Part shown: in pieces, positions 17,091 to 26,548 of the stretch
Position numbering within the stretch: position 1 is the stretch's first letter
How the letters are laid out: every line of letters starts with the position of its first letter
Assembly (NCBI GenBank): GCA_005223045.1
Contig: NJBM01000007.1
Span: 186,001-250,000 of the forward strand
From: Planctomycetes bacterium B3_Pla
GTDB taxonomy: Bacteria; Planctomycetota; Phycisphaerae; Sedimentisphaerales; Anaerobacaceae
Length of the DNA: 64,000 bases
Direction: 5' to 3'
Notes under the pieces: model-generated
Seen by the model: the letters and a program-made list of their open reading frames with translations, nothing else
Told to the model about the DNA's origin: nothing
Database searches by the model: none
Made by a program: the position numbers and the translations under genes

Positions 17091-18887
17091 ATGACGGCTA
17101 ACCAGAATCAGCCAGAAACCTCCGGCGCACCAGAGCAAGTTATGCACGTCAATCCCCGCATCGAAAAGGATCGTCAAATGATTCTGGATGCGGAAAAGAA
17201 AGGCACAGGAGCACGTTTCAAGGTGTTTCTCAAGTTATCGGGCCCCGGCTGGCTGCAGAGCGGCATCACTCTGGGCGGCGGCTCGCTCTCTTCGAGCCTC
17301 TACCTCGGCGTGCTGGTGGGCTTTAGCTTCATGTGGCTCCAGCCCCTTGCAATGGTTTTCGGCGTCATCATGTTAAGCGCCATCGCGTATGTCACGCTCT
17401 CGACCGGAGAGAGACCTCTGCGCGGCATCAACGAGCACGTCAGTCCCGTCTTAGGCTGGGGCTGGTTGATTGCCTCGATGATGGCGAACCTCGTCTGGTC
17501 CCTGCCTCAGTTCGCACTTGGAACCGCGGCGCTGCGGCAGAACCTGCTGCCCGGGCTCATCGGCCCTGACTCTGGTATGGGTGAGATACAGGGCAAGATG
17601 ATAGCCGGCGGCGCGTTTCTGGCAATCTGCCTGGCAGTTACCATGACCTACAGCGCAGGAGGCAAGGGTGTCAAGATATTTGAGATCATGATCAAGACGA
17701 TCGTCAGTATCATTGTGCTCAGCTTCCTCGGCGTTGTGGTCAAGCTAAGCATCGAAGGCGAGATTATCTGGGGCGAAATCCTCAGCGGCTTGATTCCTGA
17801 TTTGAGTTTGTTCAATAAGCCGACCGACATAATAATGCCTCACATAGAAAAGGTGGCCGAGAACTTCAGGCCCTTCTGGACGAACATGCTCGTGGGCCAG
17901 CAGCGCGACGTCATGATCAGCGCCGCGGCCACTGCCGTCGGTATCAACATGACATTTTTGCTGCCGTACTCGATGCTCCGCAAAGGCTGGGACAAGCATT
18001 TCCGCGGCCTGGCGATCTTCGATCTTTCAACCGGATTATTCATCCCATTCATCCTCGCGACCGGCTGCGTCGTCATAGCTTCGAGCAGCCAGTTCCACGG
18101 TGTACCGGCACAAGGCCTCGTTGCCGACGAGCCCGGCGGTGAAATAACAGCCGAGCCGGCTGCGAACCTCGTAGGCTCGTATAACAACCTATTGGTCGAG
18201 AGGGCGTTGATGGAGTTGAGATTGGAGGATGAGACGTACAAGAATGTCACCGTAGATACCTACAAGACGCTTCCCACAGCCATGCAGGCCCCCGTGGCAA
18301 GCAAGATCAAGGCTTTGCCCTGGGCCGACAAGAGAATGGCGGCCATGCTGGTCAAGCGCGACGCCTTTAATCTGGCCGATACGCTCGCGCCGCTGACAGG
18401 CCCCGTGATTGCCCAATATCTCTTTGGCTTCGGCGTCATCGGAATGGCGATGAGCGCCGCGACAATGCTTATGACAATCAATGGTCTGTGCTTCTGTGAG
18501 CTTCTGGGCAGGCCGCCCAAGGGCTGGATCCAGAAATTCGGAACCCTAATGGTATCGGTCGGAGCGCTCGGCCCGTTCTTCTGGAAAGAAGCAGCTCCGT
18601 ATCTGGCCATCCCGACATCGGTCTTTGCGATGGTCCTGCTGCCAATCGCGTACTTCGCATTCTTCCTGCTGATGAACCAGAAGACCTTCATGGGCAACAA
18701 CATGCCTACCGGAGGCAAACGTATCCTCTGGAACGTCCTTATGGCGCTGGCTTCCGGCGCCGCTGCATTCGGCAGTGTTTGGAGTCTCTGGTCGAAACTG
18801 CGATGGCTCGGCATCGTCCTGCTCATCACTTTCATCGCTCTGTGCGTTGTCGTTCACTTTGCTCGTAAGAAACCGCAGACAGCATGA
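17091..18887 (+). CDS. Nramp-like multi-spanning membrane transporter
   Basis: A 598-residue protein with about 11 membrane helices. The region LKLSGPGWLQSGITLGGGSL resembles the first helix of Nramp (SLC11) transporters, but the metal-binding DPGN motif is replaced by LGGGS, so metal transport is doubtful. A large hydrophilic insertion lies at about residues 345-430 between helices. The N-terminal 45 residues are cytoplasmic and charged. ATG 17091 follows AGGAG at 8 nt. It lies 15 bp after the first URO-D gene and overlaps the second by 4 bp (ATGA), so its substrate is probably what the URO-D proteins process. Nramp-superfamily membership is moderately supported; specificity is unknown. Confidence 0.75.
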   Translation: MTANQNQPETSGAPEQVMHVNPRIEKDRQMILDAEKKGTGARFKVFLKLSGPGWLQSGITLGGGSLSSSLYLGVLVGFSFMWLQPLAMVFGVIMLSAIAYVTLSTGERPLRGINEHVSPVLGWGWLIASMMANLVWSLPQFALGTAALRQNLLPGLIGPDSGMGEIQGKMIAGGAFLAICLAVTMTYSAGGKGVKIFEIMIKTIVSIIVLSFLGVVVKLSIEGEIIWGEILSGLIPDLSLFNKPTDIIMPHIEKVAENFRPFWTNMLVGQQRDVMISAAATAVGINMTFLLPYSMLRKGWDKHFRGLAIFDLSTGLFIPFILATGCVVIASSSQFHGVPAQGLVADEPGGEITAEPAANLVGSYNNLLVERALMELRLEDETYKNVTVDTYKTLPTAMQAPVASKIKALPWADKRMAAMLVKRDAFNLADTLAPLTGPVIAQYLFGFGVIGMAMSAATMLMTINGLCFCELLGRPPKGWIQKFGTLMVSVGALGPFFWKEAAPYLAIPTSVFAMVLLPIAYFAFFLLMNQKTFMGNNMPTGGKRILWNVLMALASGAAAFGSVWSLWSKLRWLGIVLLITFIALCVVVHFARKKPQTA

Positions 18888-19915
18888 CACCGGAACAATG
18901 GGAGAAATTGCTCGCCGTAATTGACGGCCAGGTCCTTGATCCGCTGCCGGTGGGGTTCGTCATCGACAGCCCCTGGCTCCCCGGCTGGGCCGGTATCACG
19001 GCGCTTGATTATTACTCCAGCGAGCAGATGTGGTTTGAGGCCAATCTAAAGGCCGTGAAGCAGTTTCCCGATGCCATTTTCCTGCCGGGCTTCTGGTCCG
19101 AATTCGGGATGTGCACCGAGCCGTCCGCTTTCGGGGCGAAATGCTCGTGGGACAAGACTGAACTGCCCTACGCCGACAAGATCATAGCCGACATTCAGGC
19201 ACTGGGTTCGCTGAGCAAGCCTGATCCCGAAAAGGACGGTTTGCTGCCGTTCGTCCTCAAGAGGCTCCAGCATTATCAAGGCCGAATCGAGCAGGAAGGG
19301 CACAGTATCAAGTTCGCTGTCTCAAGGGGGCCGTTGAACATAGCGTCGTTCCTGGCCGGTACCACCGAGTTTCTCATGGCTGTCCGCACCGATCCCGACC
19401 AGGTCCACAAGCTGCTGGCAACGATAACGGACTTCACCATTGACTGGCTCAAGCTTCAGGCCCGCGATTTCCCGTCCATAGACGGCATACTCATTCTCGA
19501 CGACATAGTGGGCTTCTTGGGTGAGGACGATTTCAAAGAAACGGCGTTGCCCTATCTCAAGAGCATTTTCGAGTCGTTCGAGGCAAACGTGAAATTCTTC
19601 CACAACGATGCCGGCGGGCTGGTATGTGCGCCGTACCTTGCTCAAATCGGCGTGAATTTATTCAATTTCAGTTTCCAGCACACGCTGGGGGAAATGAAGG
19701 AATTGACAAACAATGCCGTAACATTGCTTGGGAACATCCCGACCCGGGAGATTCTCGCCGCCGGTACGCCCGAGGACATCCGCAACAGCGTGAAAGCGGC
19801 TATTGAACCCGTGAGTGATAAAAGCCGGATCGTCTTGTCGTGCGGCGGCGGCATGCCCCCCGATGTTCCAACGCAGAATATCGAAGCGTTTCTGTCGGCA
19901 GCAGGCCGTCAATAA
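18884..19915 (+). CDS. URO-D family protein, second
   Basis: A 343-residue URO-D-like TIM-barrel protein whose start overlaps the transporter stop by 4 bp. Typical elements are IKFAVSRGPLNIASFLAGTT, the helix TITDFTIDWLKLQ, and a C-terminal barrel strand RIVLSCGGGMPPDVP. It is only distantly similar to the first URO-D protein, so they may act as a pair on one substrate and do not look like a recent duplication. A remote role in heme synthesis cannot be excluded, but the operon (pckG, oxidoreductase, transporter) points to catabolism. The gene ends 8 bp before a convergent lipoprotein gene, with no obvious terminator between. Confidence 0.82.
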   Translation: MTPEQWEKLLAVIDGQVLDPLPVGFVIDSPWLPGWAGITALDYYSSEQMWFEANLKAVKQFPDAIFLPGFWSEFGMCTEPSAFGAKCSWDKTELPYADKIIADIQALGSLSKPDPEKDGLLPFVLKRLQHYQGRIEQEGHSIKFAVSRGPLNIASFLAGTTEFLMAVRTDPDQVHKLLATITDFTIDWLKLQARDFPSIDGILILDDIVGFLGEDDFKETALPYLKSIFESFEANVKFFHNDAGGLVCAPYLAQIGVNLFNFSFQHTLGEMKELTNNAVTLLGNIPTREILAAGTPEDIRNSVKAAIEPVSDKSRIVLSCGGGMPPDVPTQNIEAFLSAAGRQ

Positions 19916-19923
19916 AGTGATTC

Positions 19924-20547
19924 CTACCACACCGGCGTCGTCTTCGTCGGCAGACTTCTGCACATCCTCTTGATTATCCTCTGTGCCTTGTCGGCCTCGT
20001 CGGGAGATAGTGGCTGGGCGGGCGGTGCGCCCATCGGGCCGCCCATTACATTGCCCATCAACTGATCATTGCCGCCCCCGCCAAGCCCGAACATTCTGGA
20101 CAAGGTTCGCTTGCCTTTGCCCGAGCCGCTGGCAAGCCACAAAGTGCTGCCGTCCTCGACGTTAATCATCTTTGCCGTTATGGCTATTTCCTCGCCAAAA
20201 TGTGGGATTTTGATAGCAAGAACGGCCGGCACGTCCAGGATTAGCCCGACTTCAACTGCCGCTTCGGTCGTGGTCAGGTCTTTTGACTCGGATTCCTGCC
20301 CCGCAAGCTGCGCTCGCACCTGTGAGCGGCCAACCGGTGCATAGCCCTGCTCCAGCAACTCGATGGCGAAGAAATCCGCAATTTGGTCTTTTGCCGCCTC
20401 GCTTGTGACGGCGCCTTCAACCGCTACGATAGCGACCTTGTCCAATGTGCTGAAATCATAGTCTATCCTGGCGGAACTTTCCTGCGGCGAGCGGCAGCCG
20501 CCAAACATCAAAATTGCTATTGCCAGTATGCTAACAATGATTTTCAT
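19924..20547 (-). CDS. CsgG-like lipoprotein
   Basis: A 207-residue exported protein. The N-terminus has a hydrophobic stretch ending LMFGGC, a probable but imperfect lipobox with Cys18. The mature part shows the pattern of the CsgG/LpoB-like domain: DKVAIVAVEGAVTSEAAKDQ, then a DLTTTEAAVEVGLILDVPAV region and KMINVEDGSTLWLASGSGKG. CsgG-type proteins form secretion pores or envelope lipoproteins; the short length here suggests a periplasmic or outer-membrane lipoprotein without a pore. GGGAG precedes ATG 20547 on the minus strand. The C-terminal Gly/Met/Pro-rich loop (about residues 155-180) is unusual. It is not linked to its neighbours by an operon. Confidence 0.72.
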   Translation of the reverse strand: MKIIVSILAIAILMFGGCRSPQESSARIDYDFSTLDKVAIVAVEGAVTSEAAKDQIADFFAIELLEQGYAPVGRSQVRAQLAGQESESKDLTTTEAAVEVGLILDVPAVLAIKIPHFGEEIAITAKMINVEDGSTLWLASGSGKGKRTLSRMFGLGGGGNDQLMGNVMGGPMGAPPAQPLSPDEADKAQRIIKRMCRSLPTKTTPVW

Positions 20548-20685
20548 GGTCTATGTCTCCCAGAAAACACATTATCTATATAACCCAACTGTCTCATTTT
20601 AACATATTGGCTGAGAAATTGAAATCAAAATCCCCATTTCGATGTAAAATTTTGGGCCGCCCCACATCTTGACGACTGAATTGCC

Positions 20686-21486
20686 CTATATCGGATTATA
20701 GCTAACGTCAGCGTATCCCGGTTGTCCTTGAGGTCGATTGGGCCACTTCAGAGCGTCAAACATGAACTCGGTGGCCTGACGTATCATCACAGCCGGCATA
20801 CACGGACACATTTCAAGCGAGCCGACCACCTCATTGTTGTGTTCACTCAGGACTTTCAACAAGTAATCCCAGTCTTCCCGAGGCATCCCTCCCTGCAAGC
20901 CGGGCGGCTCGTGGTCGTCCATTTGCCCGTAATTATCGGTCAGATGCAGGTGGGCCACTCTCGGGGCCAGATCGTCAACATATTGCCTGAACGAATACTC
21001 GCTGTCCAAATGGGCATAACCGGTGTCGAGACAATACCACAAGGACTCAAATCTCTCGCCGGTCTTTTTCAGCATCGGCAATCGGCCGGTTTCGAGGCAC
21101 AATTTGACATCATTTTGCTTGGCCAGCTCGACCACATCGTCGGCGAAACAACTGCCGTTGAATTCATGATTCTGGGGAATACCCATACTCTGCAAATTGC
21201 TCACGATGTTCGCTTTGAGCAGTTTGGCGCATTCGATCTGCTCGTTCCACTGCTCTAATGTCGGGCTGTCATCCCGCGAACGCATCACCACCCGCATACC
21301 CTCAGTGGCGGCCATAAGCCGGGACCAGTTTCGCCTGCCGTAACGGCACTCGTGCTGGCCCTTGATGTTGGGCCACAACTCTATGCCGAAGCCCAAAGAC
21401 TGTAAGAACTGGCACTCCTGCTCAAATGAAAGGGGATGCTCATGTCCCCAGAATACCATCGTTGAAACAACGTACTTTATTCGCAT
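20686..21486 (-). CDS. Xylose isomerase-like TIM-barrel protein (sugar phosphate isomerase/epimerase)
   Basis: A 266-residue member of the AP endonuclease 2/xylose-isomerase-like TIM-barrel family. Marks are VVELAKQNDVKLCLETGR (barrel strand with the conserved Glu), SLWYCLDTGYAHLDSE (strand with DTGHA-type metal ligand), and RVAHLHLTDNYGQMDDH (HxHxxD metal motif). Substrates are usually sugars or sugar phosphates; the specific one is unknown. GGAG precedes ATG 21486. It is not joined to a pathway neighbour here; upstream (21487-21952) no gene is visible apart from the REP-like palindrome at 21889-21914. Confidence 0.85.
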   Translation of the reverse strand: MRIKYVVSTMVFWGHEHPLSFEQECQFLQSLGFGIELWPNIKGQHECRYGRRNWSRLMAATEGMRVVMRSRDDSPTLEQWNEQIECAKLLKANIVSNLQSMGIPQNHEFNGSCFADDVVELAKQNDVKLCLETGRLPMLKKTGERFESLWYCLDTGYAHLDSEYSFRQYVDDLAPRVAHLHLTDNYGQMDDHEPPGLQGGMPREDWDYLLKVLSEHNNEVVGSLEMCPCMPAVMIRQATEFMFDALKWPNRPQGQPGYADVSYNPI

Positions 21487-21888
21487 TGTGCCATCTCCAT
21501 ATCAGAACGATAAACGCATCCTTCTACCCAGTGCCAGACATCTATTTATATCGTTCAAAAACATGAGTATATTGAGACTTTATTGAAGATTAGAGCAATT
21601 TTCCGCCAACTTAGGAGCCGCAAGGAAGTCCCTGGTGTCTTTTTTCTTGCCGCTCCATTGAGCCGGATTTTGAAATTGGCTTTGTTCTTCCAAACTCCGA
21701 AAGGATTTGTATGTTCATAATATTTTGTTGCAGATGAGGTTACATTAAGTATGGCGTCGGGAAATCGGCAACGGCGGGCGGCAACCACCCAGTGGCCTTG
21801 ACTCTTCACTTGCTCTTGGATAAGATGTTGCCCGGGGACAATGGAGAGCGCTGGCCCCATGTGACCGCCCGAATGACAACGGGAGCAA

Positions 21889-21914
21889 GGGCGACCACAT
21901 AGGGTCGCCCCTAC
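21889..21914. repeat. Single GTAG-headed REP hairpin
   Basis: On the minus strand it reads GTAG followed by a perfect 8-bp stem, GGGCGACC-CTATGT-GGTCGCCC. It has the same layout as the REP family near the RAYT gene but a different stem. It lies 39 bp before the ABC transporter gene. The rest of 21487-21952 shows no supportable gene. Confidence 0.8.
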
Positions 21915-21952
21915 TGCCCGGAGATTGGGACATTAAGGCAAAAGAAGTCAAA

Positions 21953-23680
21953 TTGGGACGTTATATCACCCGGTACAAGGGCGAAATCGCACTGACCGTG
22001 CTATGCACAGTAGTTACGGTTGGAATCAGCCTCTACCTGCCGTTTATCATGTGTTATGTTATTGACGGTCTGACGGATGGAACCGTTACCGGCTCCGACC
22101 TGACCGGCCGGCTCCTGCTTTATGCCGGGCTCTCGGTCGCAGGCCTCTACTTCTCGCGCCATCTTCGCAAGATACCACTCAAGCTCTCGCACAAGGTCGA
22201 GTACGCGCTGCGCAAAGATATGTTCGATCATCTGACCCGGATGGATCAGGAGTTTTTCCGCGCGAAGCGCACGGGCGATCTGATAACGCGCATGTCGGCG
22301 GACATGGTCCTTGTGCGAGACTCTATCGGCCAGGGTCTGCTCCAGGGCATACGCACGACCGGCGTGATTCTGTTTGCTTCAATAATCATGCTGGTCACCG
22401 ACACTTCGCTGGCTCTGCTCGTGCTGTCGCTCTATCTGCCGATGACCTTTGTCTTCTTCCTCGTGCTAAGAACGCTCCGCCGCCGGCAAAAGCTCCTGCA
22501 GGAACAGGTCTCGGACATCTCCAACTTCTGCCAGGAAAGCTTCGCCGGCATCCGATGCATAAAGGGATTTGCGATTGAACAGCGGCGCATCGGCATGTTT
22601 GAATCCATAAACAAAGATCTCATCCGGCTGCACATGCGGGTACAGGTGGCCAGACAGGGATTGTGGCCGTTCATGGCATTCTGGTTATGCCTGAGCGTCG
22701 TGATGATCCTCACCATAGGCGGACGCCAGGTGATTAGCGGGCAGCGCTCCATAGGGACGTTAGTGCAGTTTATGCAGTATTTGCTCTATATGCAGTGGCC
22801 GCTGCTTGCATTCAGTTGGGTCACGAGCTTACTCCAGCGCGGCAAAGTGAGCTGGCGCCGCATTAAGGAAATACTCGAGCATGAGCCGGTCATCAGAGAT
22901 TCGGACCAAACCGATCACAGCATCAGCAGCCTGCGCGGCGAGATTGCACTCGATGACCTGTCGCTGGACATCGAGGGCCGGCGTTTTCTGCATCAGATCA
23001 ACCTGAACATCGCCTCCGGCAAGACCCTGGGCATCACCGGCCCAACCGGCAGCGGCAAAACTCTGCTGGCCTCACTGGTCGCCCGCCTGATGGACCCGAC
23101 CGAAGGACGGATATCCATCGACGGTCACGATGTCAAGATTATCCCGCTTGATGTGCTGCGCAATCACATCGGTTTTGCCGCACAGGAACCTATACTCTTT
23201 TCAAGGACGCTGGAACACAACATCGGCTTCGGCGTTGGTGAACCCGACGAGCGTCTCATCGATTGGGCGGCCGACATTGCGCATCTGAAGAAGGATGTAG
23301 AAACCTTTCCCGAGCGGTTCGAGACTATGATAGGCGAACGCGGTGTGACCCTTTCCGGGGGCCAGCGCCAGCGCACCTCCATCAGCCGGGCCGTCGCGCG
23401 CCACCCGGAAATTCTGATTCTGGATGATGTGCTTTCCGCAGTAGATACACAAACCGAAGCGGCCATAATGGAGAAGCTCCAACCGGTCATGAAAGGGCGC
23501 ACCAGCCTTTTCGTCAGCCACCGAGTATCGACGCTGCGCTACGCCGATGAGATTGTGGTGATTGAGGATGGTCGCATAACTCAGCGAGGTTCACACGACG
23601 AGCTTATTGCCAGGCCCGGTTATTACTCCGAACTCAATACCATGCAGCAGATCGAGAAGGAACTGGAGGCCGGCTCATGA
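21953..23680 (+). CDS. Heterodimeric ABC exporter subunit A (degenerate ATPase site)
   Basis: A 575-residue half-transporter: a six-helix type I exporter domain (about residues 1-310) and an ATP-binding domain. Walker A is GPTGSGKT near residue 363, the ABC signature LSGGQ near 466, and Walker B LILDD near 488-492. The catalytic Glu after Walker B is Asp (LDDVLSAVD), as in the degenerate-site subunit of heterodimeric exporters such as TM287/288. The start is TTG 21953, since no ATG is in frame; upstream codons are open and the true start may differ. It overlaps the partner gene by 4 bp. The substrate (drug, lipid or peptide) is not evident. Confidence 0.9.
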   Translation: MGRYITRYKGEIALTVLCTVVTVGISLYLPFIMCYVIDGLTDGTVTGSDLTGRLLLYAGLSVAGLYFSRHLRKIPLKLSHKVEYALRKDMFDHLTRMDQEFFRAKRTGDLITRMSADMVLVRDSIGQGLLQGIRTTGVILFASIIMLVTDTSLALLVLSLYLPMTFVFFLVLRTLRRRQKLLQEQVSDISNFCQESFAGIRCIKGFAIEQRRIGMFESINKDLIRLHMRVQVARQGLWPFMAFWLCLSVVMILTIGGRQVISGQRSIGTLVQFMQYLLYMQWPLLAFSWVTSLLQRGKVSWRRIKEILEHEPVIRDSDQTDHSISSLRGEIALDDLSLDIEGRRFLHQINLNIASGKTLGITGPTGSGKTLLASLVARLMDPTEGRISIDGHDVKIIPLDVLRNHIGFAAQEPILFSRTLEHNIGFGVGEPDERLIDWAADIAHLKKDVETFPERFETMIGERGVTLSGGQRQRTSISRAVARHPEILILDDVLSAVDTQTEAAIMEKLQPVMKGRTSLFVSHRVSTLRYADEIVVIEDGRITQRGSHDELIARPGYYSELNTMQQIEKELEAGS

Positions 23681-25461
23681 CCGAGGGCAAGAAAAAGCCT
23701 CCCAAATCCGGACTGGCCCGGCGCTTGCTCGCTTACTCGCCGCCCTACTGGCGCTGGATGCTGCTATCGCTGATCCTGATCCTGACCCTTTCGGCCATGA
23801 TCAACTTCCTGCCGGTGCTGATAAAACGCATTACAGACTCATGCCTGCTGAACAATGAGGTCGCCGCAGATGACCGTCTTAAAGAACTGACCCAACTAAG
23901 CTGGCTTTACCTGATGCTTGCGGCCGGCGGACACTTAATTCGCTACTTCCAGGGGTTGCTGACCGCCTGGCTCGGGCAGCGTATAATCTATGACCTCCGC
24001 GTCGATTTGTTCAAAAAAGTCACGCGGTTGCACCAAGCCTACTTTGATCGAATGCCGGTCGGAGCGCTGCTCACGCGGGTCACCTCCGACATTGACCGCC
24101 TGGAGCGATTTGTAACCGACGGCGTGGTCGGGACCGTCGCCGACGTTTTCATGCTGGTCAGCATTATGGTCTATATGCTGCTGATCAACGTGCAGGTGGC
24201 CCTGGTTCTCTTTGCAGTTCTGCCGCTGATGTTCGGGGCTTTGTTCTTGATTAACGGCCGTCTCCGTGAGGCCAACCGCCAAATTCGCAAGCGGCAGGCC
24301 TCGCTCAACGCCCTGCTCCAGGAAGACCTTGTGGGGATGACCACGATACAGTTGTTCAACCGTGAGCTTATCGCCCAGGACGAATTCATGGAGCGCAACA
24401 CCGACCTGCGCGCCGCTTACTTCGAAGAGGTCCGCTGGTTCAGCCTGTACTTTCCCGTTATTGAAGGCGGTCAGGCCGTCGCTTTTCTGCTGATCCTCGG
24501 CGCCGGCGGATTCCTGCTGCTTAACAACACCGGCCTGATTTCCCTCGGAGTGCTGATTGCATTTCTGACTTACGTCCGCAACTTCTTCCGACCGCTCGGC
24601 TCTCTTTCTGACAAAGCCGGCATGTTCCAGATGGCGATGGCCGCCGCCGAGCGCGTCTTTGCCCTGATCGACATCCCCGAAGAAATCGCCGATCCGGACG
24701 AACCGCTGGAGCCTGAAAAAATTGACGGCAACATTGAATTTAGCAACGTCTGGTTTGCCTATGAAGATGAAAACTGGGTGTTGAAGAATCTCAGCTTCAG
24801 CGTCCGGCCCGGCAGTGTGGTCGCCGTAGTCGGCGCCACCGGCGCAGGCAAGAGCACCATCGTCAACCTGATAGGCCGCTTCTACGACGTGCAGCAAGGC
24901 TCGGTGATGATCGACAGTAAGGACGTGCGGGCCTTTCGCAGGGTGGATCTGCGCCGCCGCCTCGGCTACGTGTTCCAGGACCCGTTCATATTTGCCGGAA
25001 CCGTGGCCGATAATATCTCCCTGCTCAACCCGGACCTGGGTAGCGGCGACTTGATCGATGCGGCGAAAACTGTCAACGCTCACGGATTTATCAGCGACAT
25101 GCCCAACGGTTACGACACAATGCTCAACGAACGCGGCGAGGGACTTTCGCTCGGGCAGAAACAATTGCTGTCCATGGCCCGCACGCTCGCGCAGAATCCG
25201 AAGCTGCTGTTCGTGCTGGATGAGGCCACCGCCAGCGTCGATACGGCAACCGAGGTGCTCATTCAGGATGCGCTGGGCAAACTGATGCACAATCGCACAA
25301 GCATCGTAATCGCACATCGACTCTCCACCATCCGCCACGCTGACCGCATTCTGGTGATGCGCCACGGCGAGCTGGTGGATGCAGGTACACACGACCAGCT
25401 CATGGTGCGCCGCGGCTATTATCGCCAGCTTTATGAGCTGCTTCAACGCTCGCCCCATTGA
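23677..25461 (+). CDS. Heterodimeric ABC exporter subunit B (catalytic site)
   Basis: A 594-residue half-transporter with six helices and an ATP-binding domain. Walker A is GATGAGKS near residue 386, Walker B FVLDE keeps the catalytic Glu (DEATASVD), and the H-loop region IVIAHRLST is intact. Its signature motif is LSLGQ instead of LSGGQ. That fits the asymmetric pair: the degenerate site is made by Walker motifs of subunit A and the altered signature of subunit B, while the active site uses LSGGQ of A with the Glu of B. The start ATG overlaps subunit A by 4 bp (ATGA). The two proteins almost surely work as one exporter. Confidence 0.93.
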   Translation: MTEGKKKPPKSGLARRLLAYSPPYWRWMLLSLILILTLSAMINFLPVLIKRITDSCLLNNEVAADDRLKELTQLSWLYLMLAAGGHLIRYFQGLLTAWLGQRIIYDLRVDLFKKVTRLHQAYFDRMPVGALLTRVTSDIDRLERFVTDGVVGTVADVFMLVSIMVYMLLINVQVALVLFAVLPLMFGALFLINGRLREANRQIRKRQASLNALLQEDLVGMTTIQLFNRELIAQDEFMERNTDLRAAYFEEVRWFSLYFPVIEGGQAVAFLLILGAGGFLLLNNTGLISLGVLIAFLTYVRNFFRPLGSLSDKAGMFQMAMAAAERVFALIDIPEEIADPDEPLEPEKIDGNIEFSNVWFAYEDENWVLKNLSFSVRPGSVVAVVGATGAGKSTIVNLIGRFYDVQQGSVMIDSKDVRAFRRVDLRRRLGYVFQDPFIFAGTVADNISLLNPDLGSGDLIDAAKTVNAHGFISDMPNGYDTMLNERGEGLSLGQKQLLSMARTLAQNPKLLFVLDEATASVDTATEVLIQDALGKLMHNRTSIVIAHRLSTIRHADRILVMRHGELVDAGTHDQLMVRRGYYRQLYELLQRSPH

Positions 25462-25622
25462 CGGCTAATGGCAAGTATGTGAACAAAATCCCGCCCGATA
25501 TAAGAATCGGCAAAGGTCAAAGCACGCTGCTGCCGATATACTGGATACAAGTGATGCCCGGCGAGCAGGAAACGCAAAACAATAACCTTGTTGAGCATTG
25601 TACGAAACAAAGGAGTTTTGTC

Positions 25623-26414
25623 ATGGCTACCGACGCAAAGATTGGTTTGTTATTAGGTTTGGTATTGATTTTCGTAATCGCATTTGTGATTAACGGCCTA
25701 CCTCGTTTAGGCAGGGCCACAGACGGCGATGCGCCGATCACACCCGCTGTCGATAATACGTCGGTTATCGGAGCCAGGGAACGAGGTTTTCTCGAAAGGC
25801 CGACCGAACCGATCAAGGGGCAGAAAGAATATCGCTCTGCCCGTCAGGTCAATAATGATGCCGGCGTCCATGCTGCGCTGCCGGCGCCCGGGCAAACAAC
25901 CAGCGAGCAATCCACAGTTCCGAAACCTGATCCGGTGAGTTCGGTTTTGGCAAAAGTCCGTTATTATACCGTCGCCGAGGGCGACAATCTGGCCGACGTA
26001 GCCAAGAAGTTATACGGCGCCCTTGAGGGCAACAGAAAAGTAAACGTCCTGCGGATATTCCAGGCCAATCGCCATTTGCTGATATCTCCTCACGAGATTA
26101 TCGTCGGGCAGAAGCTCGTCATACCGCCGCTGGGAGTTTCGGACGCGGACATAAATGCAATTGGGAGCATCTTTCCACGTTCAATGTTTGAAAATGTCGA
26201 ATCCATCGGCACAAGACACTTCTCGGCTGATAACAGCAACGCAAAACAGACCAAACAGTACGTCGTGCAAGAAGGCGATTCCCTGTGGCTGGTCGCCTCC
26301 GAGCAGCTCGGAGACGGCAGTCGATACAAGGAGATAAGCAGTCTGAATCGCGGTCTCTTAGAGGATGAGGACAGCCTCACTATAGGAATGCGCCTAAACA
26401 TGCCGGCCCGATAA
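25623..26414 (+). CDS. Membrane-anchored protein with two LysM domains
   Basis: A 263-residue protein. ATG 25623 follows AAAGGAG at 7 nt; an upstream in-frame extension lacks such a site. Residues 6-24 (IGLLLGLVLIFVIAFVING) form a membrane anchor. A proline/threonine-rich linker leads to two LysM domains, at about residues 115-165 (YYTVAEGDNLADVAKKLYG, ending QKLVIPPLG) and 215-262 (YVVQEGDSLWLVASEQLGDG, ending MRLNMPAR). LysM binds peptidoglycan or chitin, so the protein probably ties the inner membrane to the cell wall. It lies 160 bp after the ABC exporter; a functional link is unproven. No terminator is seen before the RAYT island. Confidence 0.9.
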   Translation: MATDAKIGLLLGLVLIFVIAFVINGLPRLGRATDGDAPITPAVDNTSVIGARERGFLERPTEPIKGQKEYRSARQVNNDAGVHAALPAPGQTTSEQSTVPKPDPVSSVLAKVRYYTVAEGDNLADVAKKLYGALEGNRKVNVLRIFQANRHLLISPHEIIVGQKLVIPPLGVSDADINAIGSIFPRSMFENVESIGTRHFSADNSNAKQTKQYVVQEGDSLWLVASEQLGDGSRYKEISSLNRGLLEDEDSLTIGMRLNMPAR

Positions 26415-26517
26415 CGCCGGGCAAGGCCCAGCGGCGCGAGCAGGGCGACGAAGGAAAGTTCTGCCGTTTTTAGAAGAGCCGCTTAAGTCTCGCTTGCACC
26501 TGTTTGTCCATACAGCA

Positions 26518-26546
26518 GTAGGGTGTGCAACTTGTTGCACACGCGG
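26518..26546. repeat. REP hairpin abutting the 3' end of the RAYT gene
   Basis: GTAG (26518-26521) is followed by GTGTGCAA (26523-26530), loop CTTG, and TTGCACAC (26535-26542), then GCGG. It is the inverted partner of the REP at 27125-27155: both read GTAGG-GTGTGCAA... from the outer edge. It ends 2 bp from the RAYT stop codon. Confidence 0.9.
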
Positions 26547-26548
26547 AT

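Noticed and set aside
23935..25458. Long 507-codon minus-strand frame
   Set aside because: Shadow of ABC exporter subunit B; its composition is His/Gln-rich without motifs.
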